Shown: positions 4,771 through 6,117 of the stretch, one piece after another
How positions within the stretch are numbered: the first letter of the stretch is position 1
How the letters are laid out: every line of letters starts with the position of its first letter
Assembly (NCBI GenBank): GCA_003661265.1
Contig: QMVU01000074.1
Coordinates: 1-6,117 of the forward strand
Reading direction: 5' to 3'
Source of the DNA: Thermoproteota archaeon
Lineage (GTDB): Archaea; Korarchaeota; Korarchaeia; Korarchaeales; Korarchaeaceae
Length of the DNA stretch: 6,117 bases
Translations under genes and position numbers: made by a program
Notes under the pieces: model-generated
Seen by the model: only the letters and a program-made list of their open reading frames with translations
Databases searched by the model: none
Told to the model about the DNA's origin: nothing

Positions 4771-6117
4771 ATGAGTGTAAGCGGACTGGTATATAGAGGA
4801 ATAGAACAAGTGAAAGGCCCTCTCATCATTATGAAGGGAGTACCAGGCGCTAAGTACGGAGAAGTTGTCAAGATATTCAATGAGGAAGGAAAGGAGTGGA
4901 TTGGACAGGTTCTTGAAGCTGGGAAAGAAATGATTGTAGTTCAAGTGCTAGGAGATCCTGCAGGGATAGAAAGCGATGTCATGATAAAGTTTACCGGAAC
5001 TACCCTTCAGCTTCCGGTTTCAAGCGACATGATAGGACGAATGTTCAACGGAGCTGGAAAACCCATAGATGGAGGTCCCCCAATAAGGCCTGAGGATTAC
5101 AGGGAGATAGATGGAAAGCCCATAAACCCTGTGAGAAGGGACTATCCAGATGAATTTGTAGAAACAGGAATTTCAGCAATAGATGGGATGCTAAGCCTCG
5201 TTAGAGGCCAGAAGTTACCGATATTCTCCATCTCAGGATTGCCTCACAATCAATTAGCGGCTCAGATAGCGAGGCAGGCATTTGTTCCAGGAAAGGAGGA
5301 GAGATTCTCGATAGTCTTTGCAGCCATAGGTCTAAAGACAGAGGAGGTAATGTTCTTCATGAAGCAGTTTGAAGAGCTTGGGGCTCTGAGCAGGTCTGTC
5401 ATGTTCCTTAATCTAGCTGATGACCCAGTAATAGAGAGGCTAACCACGCCTAGAGTTGCCCTTACGGCTGCGGAGTACTTAGCATTTGATCTGGGCATGG
5501 ATGTGCTGGTCATTATGACCGATATGACCAACTATTGTGAGGCTCTCAGGGAGATAAGTGCCGCTAGAGAAGAGGTTCCAAGTAGAAAGGGATATCCCGG
5601 TTACATGTACAGTGACCTGGCCTCACTATATGAGAGAGCGGGCAGGATAAAAGGTAAGCCTGGATCTATAACGTTACTCCCAATACTGACGATGCCTGGA
5701 GGAGACTTTACTCATCCGATACCAGACCTAACTGGCTATATTACCGAGGGTCAGATTTTCCTTAGCACATCTCTGCACAACAGGGGAATATATCCGCCTA
5801 TAGATGTACTCCCGAGTCTTAGCAGGCTCATGAAAGACGGAATAGGCGAGGGTAAGACCCGAAAGGATCATAAGGCTGTATCAGATCAGCTTTATGCTAC
5901 ATATTCAATGGGTACAAGGGCCAGAGAACTTGCGAGCATAATTGGAGAAGCGGGTTTGAGCGAGAGGGAGAGAATATACTACGAGTTTGCCACGGAGTTC
6001 GAAGAGAGATTCATAAAACAAGGATTTGAGGAGAGAAGATCGATAGAAGAGACCTTAGATATAGCCTGGGATCTTCTTGCGATGATTCCAGAGAGAGAAC
6101 TTACCAGAATAAGCAGA
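4771..6117 (+). CDS. atpB: A-type ATP synthase subunit B, 3'-partial
   Basis: This is the non-catalytic nucleotide-binding subunit B of the A3B3 head, with 449 codons present and no stop before the window edge. The family is about 460 residues, so only a short tail is missing. The start ATG directly follows the TAG of subunit A, and the protein opens with the usual beta-barrel region. The P-loop is the degenerate B-type form [16 protein letters not shown] (S155 onward), which lacks the GxxxxGKT lysine, as expected for B. It is followed by [30 protein letters not shown] and the strand [21 protein letters not shown]. The segment [23 protein letters not shown] contains R352, which by position corresponds to the arginine finger that B contributes to the catalytic site of A. 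The C-terminal helical domain starts near residue 380. The motifs look canonical, in contrast to the unusual residues of subunit A. The symbol follows archaeal naming and is not bacterial subunit a. Confidence 0.97.
   Translation, partial: MSVSGLVYRGIEQVKGPLIIMKGVPGAKYGEVVKIFNEEGKEWIGQVLEAGKEMIVVQVLGDPAGIESDVMIKFTGTTLQLPVSSDMIGRMFNGAGKPIDGGPPIRPEDYREIDGKPINPVRRDYPDEFVETGISAIDGMLSLVRGQKLPIFSISGLPHNQLAAQIARQAFVPGKEERFSIVFAAIGLKTEEVMFFMKQFEELGALSRSVMFLNLADDPVIERLTTPRVALTAAEYLAFDLGMDVLVIMTDMTNYCEALREISAAREEVPSRKGYPGYMYSDLASLYERAGRIKGKPGSITLLPILTMPGGDFTHPIPDLTGYITEGQIFLSTSLHNRGIYPPIDVLPSLSRLMKDGIGEGKTRKDHKAVSDQLYATYSMGTRARELASIIGEAGLSERERIYYEFATEFEERFIKQGFEERRSIEETLDIAWDLLAMIPERELTRISR

Noticed and set aside
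4681..5531. Minus-strand open frames opposite the subunit A/B junction and the middle of subunit B
   Set aside because: Both lie opposite canonical subunit coding sequence and have no supporting motif or ribosome site.

Overview
The window is archaeal, most likely from a thermophilic member of the TACK lineages. Direct support is an A-type (V-like) ATP synthase gene cluster, a class II tRNA-Leu with no encoded CCA end, TATA-like box A elements, purine-rich Shine-Dalgarno sites close to starts, and heavy use of AGA/AGG for Arg and ATA for Ile. Base composition looks moderate. The catalytic subunit A shares details such as [10 protein letters not shown] and [10 protein letters not shown] with what I recall of thaumarchaeal-type sequences. 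Placement below the archaeal level is inference.

Layout. Bases 1-838 (+) hold the C-terminal two thirds of an amidohydrolase of the MTA/SAH deaminase (MtaD/TrzA) family. It is cut by the left edge. Bases 821-1429 (-) encode a CYTH-superfamily protein (class IV adenylate cyclase / triphosphatase-like) that overlaps the deaminase tail-to-tail by 18 bp. Bases 1430-1529 are non-coding and carry the CYTH promoter and a T-rich tRNA terminator. Bases 1530-1614 (-) are tRNA-Leu(UAA). Bases 1615-1687 are a short divergent promoter region between the tRNA and the ATPase genes.

From 1688 to the right edge lies one tightly packed operon on the + strand. In order it encodes subunit F (central stalk), a short coiled-coil subunit (H/G type, peripheral stalk), subunit E (peripheral stalk), subunit A (catalytic) and subunit B (nucleotide-binding, non-catalytic, cut at the right edge before its stop). 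Junctions are TAATG (1 bp overlap), a 20 bp overlap, ATGA (4 bp overlap) and a direct abutment. This suggests co-transcription and translational coupling. Together these genes make most of the soluble head of the ATP synthase: A3B3 is the catalytic hexamer, E and H form the stator, and F sits on the rotor axle. Subunit D and the membrane subunits (C, I/a, K/c) are not in the window. D would be expected just after B.

No previously undescribed system was found. The points that merit a second look are unusual residues in conserved motifs of subunit A, the matched 11-residue periodicity in H and E, the compact divergent tRNA/ATPase promoter block, and the convergent gene overlap.
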